This document shows, piece by piece, positions 42,342 through 52,170 of a stretch of 64,000 bases of DNA; position 1 is the first letter of the stretch, and the number at the start of each line of letters is the position of its first letter. This DNA comes from Burkholderia sp. lig30 (GTDB lineage: Bacteria > Pseudomonadota > Gammaproteobacteria > Burkholderiales > Burkholderiaceae). Where the stretch lies: NCBI RefSeq assembly GCF_000687455.2, contig NZ_JGVW01000087.1:1-64000 (forward strand). Reading direction: 5' to 3'. Made by a program: the position numbers and the translations under genes. Under the pieces are notes generated by a model. It ran no database searches, was not told the DNA's origin, and worked only from the letters and a program-made list of their open reading frames with translations.

Positions 42342-43772
42342 ATGCATCGCCCTTTCCCGACTCGTTCTTTGACTGCGATCGCCGCCGCCGCCGCGCTCGT
42401 CGTTTCGCCGCTCGCGCAGGCAGCGGCGCCTGCTTCGGCACAGAGGCTCGAAGCCAAACTCGATCAGATGGCTCAGCAATTGCTGGAAATGCGCAGCGAA
42501 CTTACCCAGCTGAAGCAGGAAAACACGCAGCTCAAGGCGCAGCAGCAGCAACAGGCGCAAACCACGCAGCAGACTGCCGCCGATCAGGCCACGCTCAAGA
42601 GCCAGGTCGACGCGACCAGCCAGTCCGTGCAAACGGCATTGGCGAAACCGTCTCCGCTCGACAACCTGAACCTCTGGGGCTACGGCGAGCTGTACTATTC
42701 GCGCCCGACGCGGCAGTCCGAGAACACGCGCGCCGATCTTGCTCGCGGCGTGTTCGGCATCGGCTACCAGTTCGACGACAAGACCCGCTTCAACTCGGAA
42801 TTCGAAATCGAGCATGGCGTGACGTCATCGAGCGATCCGGGCGAATTCGAAGTCGAGCAGTTCTACGTCGATCACAAGTTCACCGATTCGCTGTCGGGCA
42901 AGGCCGGTCTCTTCCTGATCCCGGCGGGCCTCATCAACGAGAATCACGAGCCGACCAATTTCTACGGCGTGACGCGCAACTTCGTCGAGACGCTGATCAT
43001 CCCGAGCACGTGGCGCGAAGGCGGTCTTGCGCTATCCGGCGACACGACATTCGGTCTCGGCTGGAGTGCGGGCGTGACGACCGGCCTCGATCTCTCCAAG
43101 TGGAACTTCACGCCGACTACGCCGCTGTACACCTCCGCACTGGAGATGCAGAACAACGCGATCGCGCCGATGCAGGCCACCCATCAGGAGATGGCGCTCG
43201 CGAATGCGCAGAAGCTGTCGGGTTTCGTGGCGCTGAACTATCGCGGCGTGCCGGGCCTGACGGTGGGGGGCAGCGTGTTCAACGGCGGCGCCGTGAAAGC
43301 GACGCCCGACATGGGCAGCAGCCAGCGTGTGACGCTGTACGAAGCGCATGCCCGCTATCAGCCGGGACCGTGGGATCTGTCGGCGCTGTACGCACACGGC
43401 AGTTTCTCGCACACGGCCGAAGCGAACGCATCCGCCGCCGCGACCGCGGCGGCGAACGGACAGAGCCTGACCAATCCGATGCCGGCCAGCTTCTACGGCT
43501 GGTATCTGCAGGCCGCGTACAACGCGCATGTCGGCGGCTACCGCCTCGCGCCGTTCGTCCGCTATGAGAAGTACAACATGGCCGCGAGCTATGAAGGTGT
43601 CGGAGCGGGATTCTCGATGCCGGACGGCTTCGCGGTACCGCATGACACCGTGTACACAGTCGGCGCCAATTTCTACCTGAATTCGAACGTCGTATTCAAG
43701 GTCGACTATCAACGCTTCAGGATCAACCGCGACTTCTCGCGTGTCGATCTGGGCCTCGGAGTGCAATTCTGA
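42342..43772 (+). CDS. outer-membrane porin (phosphate-selective-porin-like) with N-terminal coiled coil
   Basis: This 476-aa protein has a signal peptide to about residue 27 (LAQA before AAPAS). A Gln-rich coiled coil follows (about 33-90, heptad-like MAQQLLEMRSELTQLKQEN), then a beta-barrel ending with the terminal Phe of LGLGVQF. The barrel has repeated aromatic strands (WGYGELYYSRP, FNSEFEIEHG, KVDYQRFRIN) similar to porin O/P or OprO-type channels. The coiled coil resembles OmpM/DcaP-type porins. It is the first gene of a four-gene operon and probably provides substrate or product passage for it. Confidence 0.75.
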   Translation: MHRPFPTRSLTAIAAAAALVVSPLAQAAAPASAQRLEAKLDQMAQQLLEMRSELTQLKQENTQLKAQQQQQAQTTQQTAADQATLKSQVDATSQSVQTALAKPSPLDNLNLWGYGELYYSRPTRQSENTRADLARGVFGIGYQFDDKTRFNSEFEIEHGVTSSSDPGEFEVEQFYVDHKFTDSLSGKAGLFLIPAGLINENHEPTNFYGVTRNFVETLIIPSTWREGGLALSGDTTFGLGWSAGVTTGLDLSKWNFTPTTPLYTSALEMQNNAIAPMQATHQEMALANAQKLSGFVALNYRGVPGLTVGGSVFNGGAVKATPDMGSSQRVTLYEAHARYQPGPWDLSALYAHGSFSHTAEANASAAATAAANGQSLTNPMPASFYGWYLQAAYNAHVGGYRLAPFVRYEKYNMAASYEGVGAGFSMPDGFAVPHDTVYTVGANFYLNSNVVFKVDYQRFRINRDFSRVDLGLGVQF

Positions 43773-44329
43773 TGAACCAGAACAAATCTCACTGGATGCC
43801 GTTGGTGACGCTCGCCGCGGCTGCAGGCATCACGCCGACGGTCGTGTTCGGCGCCGACTACTTGTCGGTCACGCAAGCGCAGAAGGCGATGTTTCCGGAT
43901 GCGACGGCATTCGTCGCGCAACCCGTTGCGCTGACGGACGAACAGCGCAAGGCGCTGTCCGCGCAGGCCGGCACGCGCGTCAACCCGGCGCAGTGGAACG
44001 TCTTCGCCGCGAAATCCGGCGAGACGTTGCTGGGTTACGTGATCACCGACGCGGTCATCGGCAAGTTCCAGCTGATCAATTACGCGGTCGCGTTCGGCAC
44101 GGACGGCGCCATTCGCGACATGGAAATCCTCTCCTACCGCGAAGAGCACGGTGGCGAAGTGCGCACGCGTGCGTGGCGCAAGCAGTTCGAAGGCAAGACC
44201 GGTGCCGCGCCGCTGCAGCTCGGCATGGACATCCAGGGCATCAGCGGCGCAACGATGTCGTGCTCGCACGTGACTGAAGGCGTCAAGCGGATCGCGACCT
44301 ACGTCCAGATGGTCCTTGCAAGGAAGTGA
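43772..44329 (+). CDS. exported FMN-binding-domain protein
   Basis: This 185-aa protein has a signal peptide of about 27 residues and an FMN_bind domain ending in ISGATMS. Thr161 of SGAT is the expected site of covalent FMN attachment by ApbE. The usual motif is D-x-x-S/T-GAT; here the Asp position reads Gln (Q-G-I-S-G-A-T), an oddity. The ATG overlaps the porin TGA. Neighbouring apbE supports flavinylation. It probably passes electrons in the periplasm. Confidence 0.8.
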   Translation: MNQNKSHWMPLVTLAAAAGITPTVVFGADYLSVTQAQKAMFPDATAFVAQPVALTDEQRKALSAQAGTRVNPAQWNVFAAKSGETLLGYVITDAVIGKFQLINYAVAFGTDGAIRDMEILSYREEHGGEVRTRAWRKQFEGKTGAAPLQLGMDIQGISGATMSCSHVTEGVKRIATYVQMVLARK

Positions 44330-44330
44330 A

Positions 44331-45281
44331 TTGATCGACGGATCCGCCGACCTCCGGCACCCGGGCCTGCTGCGCAGGGCGAAGCCGCTGCTCGGCACGC
44401 TCGTCGATATCGGCATCGCCGCGACCGACGCCGATATCGCGCTGGCGGCCGCCAATGCCGCGTTCGCCGAAATAGGCGACGTGCACCGGCTGATGAGCTT
44501 TCACGAACCGTCGAGCGACCTGAGCCGCATCAATCGCGCCGTGCCGGGCGAACCGGTCGTGGTCGATCCGCGCACGGCCGACGTGCTTCGGCTCGCGCTC
44601 GAGATGCACGCAGCATCGGGGGGCGCATTCGATTGCACGATCGCGCCGGTGCTGATGCGTCATGGCTTGCTGCCGTTCGTGGACGGCCGGGAATTCGACG
44701 TGCCGCGCCAACCGTTCGACGAACGGCCCTGCAACCCGGGCGACCATGCATCGGGCCACGCGCGCGCATTCGCCGTCGATGGCTGCACGGTGACGAAGCA
44801 GCGCGATTGCCTGATCGATCTCGGCGGGATCGCCAAGGGATACGCGGTCGATTGCGCGATCGACGCAATCATGATGCTCGCCGACGCGCGCGGACACCGT
44901 CTCGGGAGCGTGCTGGTCAATGCCGGCGGCGATCTCCGCTTTCACGGGACGGACGCGATCACGATCCGGCTGCGCGACCTCGACGATCCCGCGCAGTTGA
45001 CCGGCATCGTCGAGATTTCCGGCGGCGCGCTGGCCAGTTCGTCGACGCGCGGCCTGGACGGACTCGCGCGCCAGGTGTCAGCGCTGATCGATCCGCTCGC
45101 CGGAAGGCCTCTCCCAATGGGAGCCGGCGTGACTGTCGCGGCGCCGACCTGCGCGATCGCGGACGCGCTGACCAAAGTGGCGCTGGCCACCGGCGATTCC
45201 GCCCACCCCGTATTTGCGCGTTATGGCGCATCCGTCGTGCGCTTGTGCGCGCAACGCGCTTCTCTTTACGGAACATCATGA
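44331..45281 (+). CDS. apbE: FAD:protein FMN transferase
   Basis: This 316-aa ApbE-family enzyme attaches FMN to a Thr of partner flavoproteins using FAD and Mg2+. Motifs are LLGTLVDIG, MSFHEPSSDLSRIN, LIDLGGIAKGYAVD, VNAGGDLRF and ADALTKVAL. Translation probably starts at TTG 44331, 1 nt after the previous stop, with AAGGAAG upstream; TTG 44316 would add five residues. Unlike most ApbE proteins it has no signal peptide or lipobox, so it may act in the cytoplasm, although the FMN-binding partner is exported. Confidence 0.87.
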   Translation: MIDGSADLRHPGLLRRAKPLLGTLVDIGIAATDADIALAAANAAFAEIGDVHRLMSFHEPSSDLSRINRAVPGEPVVVDPRTADVLRLALEMHAASGGAFDCTIAPVLMRHGLLPFVDGREFDVPRQPFDERPCNPGDHASGHARAFAVDGCTVTKQRDCLIDLGGIAKGYAVDCAIDAIMMLADARGHRLGSVLVNAGGDLRFHGTDAITIRLRDLDDPAQLTGIVEISGGALASSSTRGLDGLARQVSALIDPLAGRPLPMGAGVTVAAPTCAIADALTKVALATGDSAHPVFARYGASVVRLCAQRASLYGTS

Positions 45282-45772
45282 AGCAGCCGACCCACCTACC
45301 GTCCCGAGCGTTCGGGCCCATGCTTGCGTCGCATTCGCGCTGGACGCTGTACCTGCTGACCGCGCTGCTGGTCGTGACGGGATCCGCCTGGTTGTTCGCC
45401 CATTACGGGCGTCAGGACGATGCGTTGCCGAGCCCCGTCGAACCCTGGTCGATGAAGATCCACGGAGCGGCCGCGATGATCGCCATTTTTGCCATTGGCA
45501 CAATGGTTCACAGACACGTGCTGCCGGGCTGGCGAATGCGGCGCAACCGTGTCGTCGGCATCGCGATGTGCATCGCGCTGGGTCTGCTCGCCGTGACGGG
45601 CTACGGGCTCTACTATTTCGACGGCGAAACGCCGCGACGGATCGCGGAGCAGCTGCACTGGGGCGCCGGCTTCCTGCTTCCGTCGGTGTTTGCGACCCAC
45701 GTCGTCGTGGCTCGAATGGCCCGTCGCCGGAAACGGGTTCCGTCACGTCCCGTCGCCGCTCGAGCTGAATAG
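45278..45772 (+). CDS. four-helix membrane protein, DUF4405/cytochrome b-like
   Basis: This 164-aa inner-membrane protein has four predicted helices (about 22-43, 62-84, 92-114, 126-146). His62, His78, His80, His127 and His141 lie near helix ends in the second and fourth helices, where a haem b would be held; this suggests a DUF4405-type cytochrome b. The ATG overlaps the apbE TGA by 4 nt. As the last gene of the operon it could draw electrons from quinol and pass them to the periplasmic FMN protein. Haem binding is inferred. Confidence 0.7.
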   Translation: MKQPTHLPSRAFGPMLASHSRWTLYLLTALLVVTGSAWLFAHYGRQDDALPSPVEPWSMKIHGAAAMIAIFAIGTMVHRHVLPGWRMRRNRVVGIAMCIALGLLAVTGYGLYYFDGETPRRIAEQLHWGAGFLLPSVFATHVVVARMARRRKRVPSRPVAARAE

Positions 45773-46214
45773 CGCATGTATCGCGCCCGCCGTCCCGCCT
45801 CGGGAATAAGCGGCCCACCGCGCGCGTTAACTGTACGTACCGCTCGCCGCCGAACGAATTCATGCCGTCACCCGTGCAGGCGGGTTGTCGTTTTTTCCGG
45901 AGGCTGTTCCGGCCGGCGTGTTCGTGCACAACCTCGCGCCGGGTGCGCTGGCGTGTCGATCTGCTATCTCGGTGCGGGCATGAATGCGACGATCGGCCGG
46001 TATCGCCGTGCCGAAAGCGGAGGGCGTGCAGGACATCGTCGACGTCGTCGCAAGGGCGAAACACAGGATCCCGATCTTTCCGTTGATCGAGACCGCGCGA
46101 GGGATGCGGTCGGCGGTGGAGACCGCGAACTGCTTCGTCGACAATGACTGCCCGCATTACCGGGAAGCGTCAAAGGTTTCATCCCCCTGCGGACGCTTCC
46201 CGCAGGCGTTCCGC
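45773..46214 (+). other. 442-bp region between the flavin operon and hmp
   Basis: Apart from the CitE-like fragment (45984-46131), I see no gene, promoter or strong hairpin here. The short overlapping ORFs on both strands have no ribosome-binding sites. Confidence 0.5.
45984..46131 (+). pseudogene. fragment of a CitE/HpcH-HpaI aldolase family gene
   Basis: About 48 codons read GIAVPKAEGVQDIVDVVARA and then IPIFPLIETARGMRSAVETA, the central strand and active-site region (PK-x-E ... IPLIETARG) of CitE-like lyases/aldolases. Neither the N-terminal barrel strands nor the C-terminus is present in any frame, so it is an internal gene fragment. The frame then runs unselected into hmp. Confidence 0.6.
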
Positions 46215-47510
<1,296 letters not shown>

Positions 47511-47708
47511 TCAATGCGTGGGGCACGGTTGGCTGGCATGCGCTCGCGGCACGCCGCGGCGTTGTGCATTAAGATGCGACGCTTGTAGGAAAATTTCACG
47601 CAAGTTTGATATGGCGCCAATTTAACCGCGTCACTCCGGCGAGCACGCGCGTTGTGCGGAAGTACCACCTGGTCAGAAAGTTTTGGTAGGAAGATGGAGC
47701 GTTTTTTC

Positions 47709-47921
47709 ATGCGTCGGGCAAGCGCGATCGGCTATTTGCTTGCTCGTCGCCGGCAGTTGGTGGAGAAGATGGACGCCGGGATGCGTGGCGACGCCGAGTT
47801 CAACGGGAACAAGGAAATCGCGCGGCTCGACCGTCTGGTGCTCGACGTGCGGGCGGGGCGGATTCGCGCATTCCGGCTCGACGAACCCGAATCGATCGAG
47901 ATCATCGTCACGACGGATTAG
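47709..47921 (+). CDS. small hypothetical protein
   Basis: This 70-aa basic protein is predicted from ATG 47709, with GGAG about 9 nt upstream. It has a basic helical N-terminus and a charged middle (ARLDRLVLDVRAGRIRAFRL) ending IEIIVTTD. An alternative start is 47694. No family was recognised. It diverges from hmp. Confidence 0.45.
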   Translation: MRRASAIGYLLARRRQLVEKMDAGMRGDAEFNGNKEIARLDRLVLDVRAGRIRAFRLDEPESIEIIVTTD

Positions 47922-48399
47922 CACTGTCCAGAGCAAGCGGACGTTTCAGGCGCGGAACGGGAAATTGTCCTGGCTGCGCTTGAGCGACGCGAGCGAACAT
48001 CGAGGGCGATGGCTCGCCAGCCTGGGCCAGCCCGATTCCCCAGGCAGGGCGCGACCGGCCACGCACGGAGTAAAGATTTCTTCAGGCGTGTCGATATACG
48101 GCATTGAAGTAAAGTCAGGTCGCGTGCCAGGCTCACTGCCAACCTTTAGCGATGCTTGCCTTCCCGCCTGCGAAGCAATGTCGGGATAGCTAAATCAACT
48201 GAAGAAAGCCATTCCATCGAGCGGTCGCCGAACTTCGCGGACGAGGCTCCCCATCGAGCCAGGGAGCGGGCGCGACATCCGGTGGTCGCACATTCCGGTG
48301 ATGATTCGGAAGTCCGGTTGACGGTGAGTCGAGTGCCGATCCCTGACAGTTGACGGCCGATCTGATGTCAGGCCTGGTGCAGACATAATCCGGAAGACG
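47922..48399 (+). other. 478-bp intergenic region
   Basis: I find no gene, terminator or clear promoter here. The short ORFs on both strands lack ribosome-binding sites, and none of the translations looks like a known family. A CATAAT near 48386 stands just before the next gene but lacks a good -35. Confidence 0.45.
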
Positions 48400-50712
48400 A
48401 TGATTCGAATCGCAAGTTCCTTTCTGGCAAAACCGGCTCGGTTCATTTTTGCCGGGATCGGCATCACGCTTGCCACGACAGGCGTTACGGCCGTGTCGCT
48501 ATACCAGATGAGACTGGATGCGATGGCGCAGGCGCGCGATACCGCCGAGAACCTCGTGATCTCGCTGCAAAAGGAGACCGAGCGCAATCTCGACCTCTAC
48601 CAGCTTGCGATGCGGGATGTCGTGACAAGCATGGAGAATCCGCGCATCGTTCATCTTCCTCCCGAAACCCGGCAGCTCGTCGCTTTCAGCTCGATCAGCA
48701 GTGCAAGGGAACTCGGCGGACTGTTCGCAACGGATGCGGCAGGCAATCTCGTCCTCGACTCCCGTTCGGTCGTGCCGCGAAATCTGAATGTAAGCGACCG
48801 CGACTACTTCCAGGTTCATCAACAGCAGAAGGAAGCCGACCTTTACATCAGCAAGCCGTTCGCGTCGCGCACGGACAATTCGGGGCAGCCGACGATCGGC
48901 CTGAGCCGGCGTCTCGAGGATGCGAACGGCCAGTTCGCCGGGATTGTCGCAGGGACGCTCCGGCTGACCTATTTCCACCAGCTGTTCGAAGGGACGATCC
49001 TCGGTCCGCACGGGACCATCACGCTGTTGCGCACGGACGGAACCGTGCTGATGCGGCACCCGTACCGCAAGCGCGATATCGGAAGCTCGCTCGCCGGGGG
49101 CCATTCCTTTCCGCCGCTCGTGCAATCCGATCACGGAACCTATGTCGACATCGCCGTGCTGGACCACGTCGAGCGTCTGTACAGCTTCAGGCGTATCGGC
49201 AGCTATCCGCTGGTGGTGGTCGTCGGCCTGGCGACGGACGATATCTATGCCGGGTGGCGCAAGCGGGCATTTGCCATCGGTATCGTGACGGCGGTTCTGG
49301 ATGTGCTGACGATCATGCTGTCCCTGATGTTCAGCGCGCAATTGCGCCGGAGAGTTGCAATGGAGCGCCAGTTGCAGAGCCTTGCATGGTTCGATGCGCT
49401 GACCGGCCTGCCCAACCGCGCGCAACTTGGCAGGGAAACGCTCCGTATCCTGACGGACGCCGGCCGGAATTCGTCGCATTTCGCGGTGCTGTTCATCGAT
49501 CTGGACCGTTTCAAGCGGGTCAATGACACGCAGGGCCACTCCGTCGGCGACGAAGTGCTGAGGGAGATCTCGCGGCGTCTCAGGAGTCACGTCCGGGGTG
49601 AGGACGTGATCGGCCGCCTCGGTGGAGACGAGTTCCTGGCCGTGCTGCACGATTGCGACGTCAACACGGCTGCACACGTCGCCGGGCGTATCCTGCGGGA
49701 CATGTATCAGCCTGTCACCGTCAACTCGACGCACGAAACCAGCATCACGCTCAGTGCGAGCATCGGCATCGCGTTGTATCCGCACGACGGGCTGGACGCC
49801 GATACGCTGGTGCGGAATGCGGACATGGCGATGTACCAGGCGAAAAGCGCGGGACGCAACCGGGTGCATTTCTACGCGCCCGAATACGAGCGTCAGGCCA
49901 AGGAGCATCTCGAACTCGAAATCGCGCTGCAGCGGGCGATGAAAGCGCGGGCGCTGAGCCTCGCCTACCAGCCCAAGGTCGATTTGGCGGGAACGCTGCA
50001 TGGCGCCGAAGCCCTGGTTCGGTGGCGCGACGAGAAGCTGGGCTTCGTGCCGCCAGACCGCTTCATCGCCATCGCGGAAGAAAGCGGCCTGATTGCGGAA
50101 CTGGATGCCTGGGTGCTCGACGAGGCCTGCCGCCAGCTCGCCGCGTGGCGGCGCGACGGCATCGACGTGCCGAACATATCGGTGAATGTCTGTGCCGCCG
50201 ACTTCAAGAGTGCGGATTTCCCCGGCTTTATCGCGCGCACGCTGGAGGCCCATGGCCTGCGGAGCGCAGACCTGATCCTGGAAATGACCGAGCGCGTGAT
50301 GTTCGACGAGTCGGTCGATGACATCCGCACGTCGCTCGATGCGATCCGCGCCCTCGGCATCGCGCTGTCGATCGACGATTTCGGCACGGGCTACTCGTCC
50401 CTGAGCTATCTCCACCGGTTCCCCGTCAAAGAGCTGAAGCTCGACAAGAGCTTCGTACAGGACATCGGGTTCGATGCGATGGCCGAATCGCTGGCGCAGG
50501 CCGTCATCAACATCGGCAACGTGCTGCAGATGACGGTCATCGCGGAAGGTGTGGAAACGCAGGAGCAGCGCGACTTTCTGCATGGCCACGGCTGCCTGAT
50601 GTACCAGGGGTATCTGTATTCGCGGCCGCTGTCGTCGGGGGAGCTGGCGCGCTGGGTGGAAACGCATCGGCAACGCACGCCGGCAAGCGAGTCAGCCCAG
50701 GTCGTGACTTGA
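48400..50712 (+). CDS. membrane-bound GGDEF-EAL c-di-GMP protein with dCache-like sensor
   Basis: This 770-aa protein has one helix at 14-36, a periplasmic dCache-like sensor (about 40-285, RDYFQVHQQQKEADLYISKP and FAGIVAGTL), and a second helix (about 290-315). A GGDEF domain (325-490) and an EAL domain (500-755) follow. GGDEF at 408-412 is intact, and R399-G-E-D402 stands five residues before it, an inhibitory c-di-GMP site. EAL (537-539), EMTERV, IDDFGTGYSSL and AEGVET are present, so both synthesis and breakdown are possible. The ligand is unknown. Confidence 0.92.
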   Translation: MIRIASSFLAKPARFIFAGIGITLATTGVTAVSLYQMRLDAMAQARDTAENLVISLQKETERNLDLYQLAMRDVVTSMENPRIVHLPPETRQLVAFSSISSARELGGLFATDAAGNLVLDSRSVVPRNLNVSDRDYFQVHQQQKEADLYISKPFASRTDNSGQPTIGLSRRLEDANGQFAGIVAGTLRLTYFHQLFEGTILGPHGTITLLRTDGTVLMRHPYRKRDIGSSLAGGHSFPPLVQSDHGTYVDIAVLDHVERLYSFRRIGSYPLVVVVGLATDDIYAGWRKRAFAIGIVTAVLDVLTIMLSLMFSAQLRRRVAMERQLQSLAWFDALTGLPNRAQLGRETLRILTDAGRNSSHFAVLFIDLDRFKRVNDTQGHSVGDEVLREISRRLRSHVRGEDVIGRLGGDEFLAVLHDCDVNTAAHVAGRILRDMYQPVTVNSTHETSITLSASIGIALYPHDGLDADTLVRNADMAMYQAKSAGRNRVHFYAPEYERQAKEHLELEIALQRAMKARALSLAYQPKVDLAGTLHGAEALVRWRDEKLGFVPPDRFIAIAEESGLIAELDAWVLDEACRQLAAWRRDGIDVPNISVNVCAADFKSADFPGFIARTLEAHGLRSADLILEMTERVMFDESVDDIRTSLDAIRALGIALSIDDFGTGYSSLSYLHRFPVKELKLDKSFVQDIGFDAMAESLAQAVINIGNVLQMTVIAEGVETQEQRDFLHGHGCLMYQGYLYSRPLSSGELARWVETHRQRTPASESAQVVT

Positions 50713-50839
50713 GTTCGAGGCGACTTTCATTGAATCAGGCGGGCCGGTCCGCCGAGTTCGTCTTGACGCGCCACGCGGGCATGTCCGCCAGACACTGCGC
50801 GTGCATGCCCGCGACCTCGCGCGATGCGGCCGACGCCGT

Positions 50840-51028
50840 CTAGCGCATGCGTGCAAAGGCTTTCAGGACGGCGCGGCCCTCGGCCGTGATGCGCGGGCCC
50901 AACGCGACCGGATCGAGGGCCACCAGATGCTGCTCCAGCAGCGCGTGAAATTCGTCGCGATCCGTCTCGATGCGATCCGGTGCGTCGTTGAGCAGCATCA
51001 ATGTGGTGAATTCATGCGGACTGAGCAT
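50840..51028 (-). CDS. small conserved-type hypothetical protein
   Basis: This 62-aa protein begins MLSPHEFTTLMLLNDAP, with AAGGAG upstream of ATG 51028. The last part, PRITAEGRAVLKAF, reads like the 'x-T-x-x-G-x-x-L-L' tail seen in small Burkholderia proteins. It may be a winged-helix-like fold, but I claim no function. The longer frame to 51142 is rejected. Confidence 0.6.
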   Translation of the reverse strand: MLSPHEFTTLMLLNDAPDRIETDRDEFHALLEQHLVALDPVALGPRITAEGRAVLKAFARMR

Positions 51029-51275
51029 GCTTGTCTCCTTACGCGGAAGTAGCTTCGTTTCATGGTCATGGTTGGCGCCGGTACAGCGTGTCGGCGCCGT
51101 GACTGCTACATGGACGTCCAGTGACTGACTGCTTTGCTGCATGGGGAAATCGTGTGCGGTCGACAGCGCGGATTTTCATCCGACCCTTGCGACTTTCGTT
51201 CAACGTGATGCTTTGCTTTCAAGCACTGCGGCAGCGCGGTCGCCAGACGCGACGCGCGACGCGTGTATCGACAGG

Positions 51276-51740
51276 CTAACCATCGGATTTCTTGACTCGA
51301 TCCGATACGCTGCCGGCGCCCGGGAAGGCCGACTCCAGCATGGCCCTGGCGACGTCGGTGCCGACGGACGCCTGTTTCGCAAGGTGATCGACGAGCGTCC
51401 GGGTGGTGGCGTCGTGATACCCGTATTGGGAACCGAGAATCTTCATCATTTCGGTCTGCGTGCCCGACATCACTTCATAAAGCTTGCGGCTGTAAGCCAG
51501 CATCATGTCCGCGCCGGACTGCATCCGGCCGACCTGCCGCGTGATCAGCGCTTCGGGCGTCTTGACGGACAGCGCATCCAGCCAGTAAGCCTGGCTCTCG
51601 CCGAGCCCCTGGCGGACCGCTTCCAGATTCGCTTCCACCACGCTCTGGAAGCCGTCGAACGTCTGATGGGCCAGGCTGTACAGGGCGTTCGTGTTGCTCT
51701 TGTGCAGCGCAATGACTTGCTCTTGCGACAAAGCGTTCAC
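51276..51740 (-). CDS. phaP: phasin family protein
   Basis: This 154-aa helical protein matches the PHA granule phasin family (Phasin_2): FDGFQSVVEANLEAVRQGL, ESQAYWLDALSVKTPEALI, and a middle region with MMLAYSRKLYEVMSGTQTEM. Phasins coat PHB granules. Translation starts at GTG 51740, with GAGAGGA upstream. The product stays in the cytoplasm. It is divergent from catB, and far from phaZ at 0.07-1.3 kb. Confidence 0.85.
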   Translation of the reverse strand: MNALSQEQVIALHKSNTNALYSLAHQTFDGFQSVVEANLEAVRQGLGESQAYWLDALSVKTPEALITRQVGRMQSGADMMLAYSRKLYEVMSGTQTEMMKILGSQYGYHDATTRTLVDHLAKQASVGTDVARAMLESAFPGAGSVSDRVKKSDG

Positions 51741-52067
51741 TCGTCCTCTCCTTGGTTGGCATCGGTGGGCGCCGGATCGCCGTGAAGCCGGCGGCATCCT
51801 GTGCGATCTCGGGGCAGTGAACGTGCGGCTTGAATCAGCCCGCTGACCCGGCGAATGACCGAACTGGAGGATGCATTCTAGCTTTGTCAAAACAATGTGA
51901 AGCATTCCTCTCGATAGGGGGATACCCGTAACTTTCGTTGCGACGCGATCGAGATTTTTCGTGCCAGAGCATCGATGCGCCGCGACGCGGCGCTTCCGCT
52001 GAAGCCCCCGCCGGCTAGTCCGCGAGAGTATGGTGCAGCGCGGTATTTTCGTATGACCCGCTCATCT

Positions 52068-52086
52068 CCATACCTGGCAGGTATGG
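52068..52086 (+). promoter_or_regulatory. LysR-type (BenM/CatM-like) operator
   Basis: A perfect 19-bp palindrome CCATACCTG-G-CAGGTATGG contains ATAC-N7-GTAT (52070-52084), the binding consensus of BenM and CatM. Its centre (52077) lies about 65 bp before the predicted transcription start near 52142, the usual recognition position for LysR-type activators. Confidence 0.8.
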
Positions 52087-52105
52087 ATGTTGGCTTGCAA
52101 AAGTA

Positions 52106-52135
52106 TTGGACGGTCCAAAAGGCGACACGTATAAA
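52106..52135 (+). promoter_or_regulatory. promoter of the cat-ben operon
   Basis: TTGGAC (52106-52111) and TATAAA (52130-52135) are 18 nt apart. The -35 is also the left arm of a small palindrome TTGGAC-G-GTCCAA (52106-52118), possibly a second regulator contact. It places the start near 52142, so the ATG at 52144 is leaderless and 52171 is favoured. Confidence 0.6.
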
Positions 52136-52170
52136 TCCGTTCCATGAACTTCACTCACGCAGCTTCCGCC

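Larger units (their letters stand above)
51741..52170. other. phasin-catB divergent region
   Basis: This 430-bp gap carries the catB operator (52068-52086) and promoter (52106-52135). On the minus strand before the phasin gene a TTGACA (near 51888-51893) is present but without a clear -10. No other gene is supported. Confidence 0.5.

Noticed and set aside
47555-47600. Possible NsrR site upstream of hmp
   Set aside because: TGCATTAAGATGCG resembles part of the NsrR palindrome, but the spacing and length do not match the full consensus.
48499-50673. 724-codon minus-strand frame opposite the GGDEF-EAL gene
   Set aside because: It has no start signal or recognisable motifs; the plus strand carries all c-di-GMP motifs.
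52144-52170. Upstream ATG as catB start
   Set aside because: It lies about 2 nt after the predicted transcription start, with no room for a ribosome-binding site, and would add nine residues not matching the family N-terminus.
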